From contig CAWKEY010000072.1 of assembly GCA_963848675.1 (NCBI GenBank), positions 1 to 14,797 on the forward strand: DNA of 14,797 nucleotides. Reading direction: 5' to 3'. Origin of the DNA: CAWKEY01 sp963848675. Lineage in GTDB: Bacteria; Pseudomonadota; Gammaproteobacteria; Methylococcales; Methylomonadaceae. A program made the translations under genes and the position numbers. Position 1 is the stretch's first letter, and the number at the start of each line of letters is the position of its first letter. The notes beneath the pieces were generated by a model, which was not told the DNA's origin, did no database searches, and saw only the letters and a list, made by a program, of their open reading frames with translations. This document shows positions 14,731 through 14,797 of the stretch, one piece after another.

Positions 14731-14797
14731 GTTAAGCTCGTTCGGCTTGACCAGGCTGCTCGGGAGCTGGCGTCGAATTACTACTTCGCCCGGTCAG

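Noticed and set aside
1..14797. CRISPR arrays, tRNA or rRNA genes
   Set aside because: No regularly spaced direct repeats of 24-40 bp with unique spacers and no tRNA or rRNA signature were seen. The 24-nt array at 5183-5268 has no spacers.

Overview
The window looks like a piece of a gammaproteobacterial chromosome. The ilvB-ilvN-ilvC order, the TPP-riboswitch-controlled thiC and the H+-pyrophosphatase/DUF502 pair all fit that, and the protein wording recalls aerobic methanotrophs (Methylococcales). That finer placement is an impression; no rRNA or other marker gene is present.

Layout: (1) 1-290 has no gene but two hairpins. (2) 291-1238 is a complete IS5-family insertion sequence with 18-bp perfect terminal repeats and a TAA target duplication, sitting just upstream of (3) a secreted clan-A glycoside hydrolase (1329-2765). 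(4) thiC (3226-5097) follows a promoter and a TPP riboswitch and ends in a strong bidirectional terminator preceded by four GGCTAAA repeats. (5) 5160-7800 is an AT-richer accessory island with one intact gene, a DUF262-DUF1524 (GmrSD/SspE-like) nuclease, surrounded by repeats: a degenerate 24-nt tandem array, a 12-bp perfect palindrome, two copies of an inverted 11-bp motif with identical 13-bp spacing on either side of the gene, and a folded element just after its stop that resembles an integron attC site. (6) The minus-strand ilvBNC operon (11154 to 7850) supplies the first two steps of branched-chain amino acid synthesis. (7) Divergent from it lies hppA, a K+-independent H+-pumping pyrophosphatase split by a one-base frameshift, then a DUF502 membrane-protein gene with two compensating frameshifts. 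(8) The window ends in a minus-strand hypothetical protein with a duplicated basic LKNLF motif.

Housekeeping metabolism (thiamine precursor, ilv, energy coupling by PPi) is interrupted by two accessory insertions: the IS element and the putative defence island. The most unusual observations are the repeat architecture around the lone DUF262-DUF1524 gene, the GEA variant of the ThDP motif in IlvB, and three single-T indels between 13195 and 14096, which are either real gene decay or base-calling errors.
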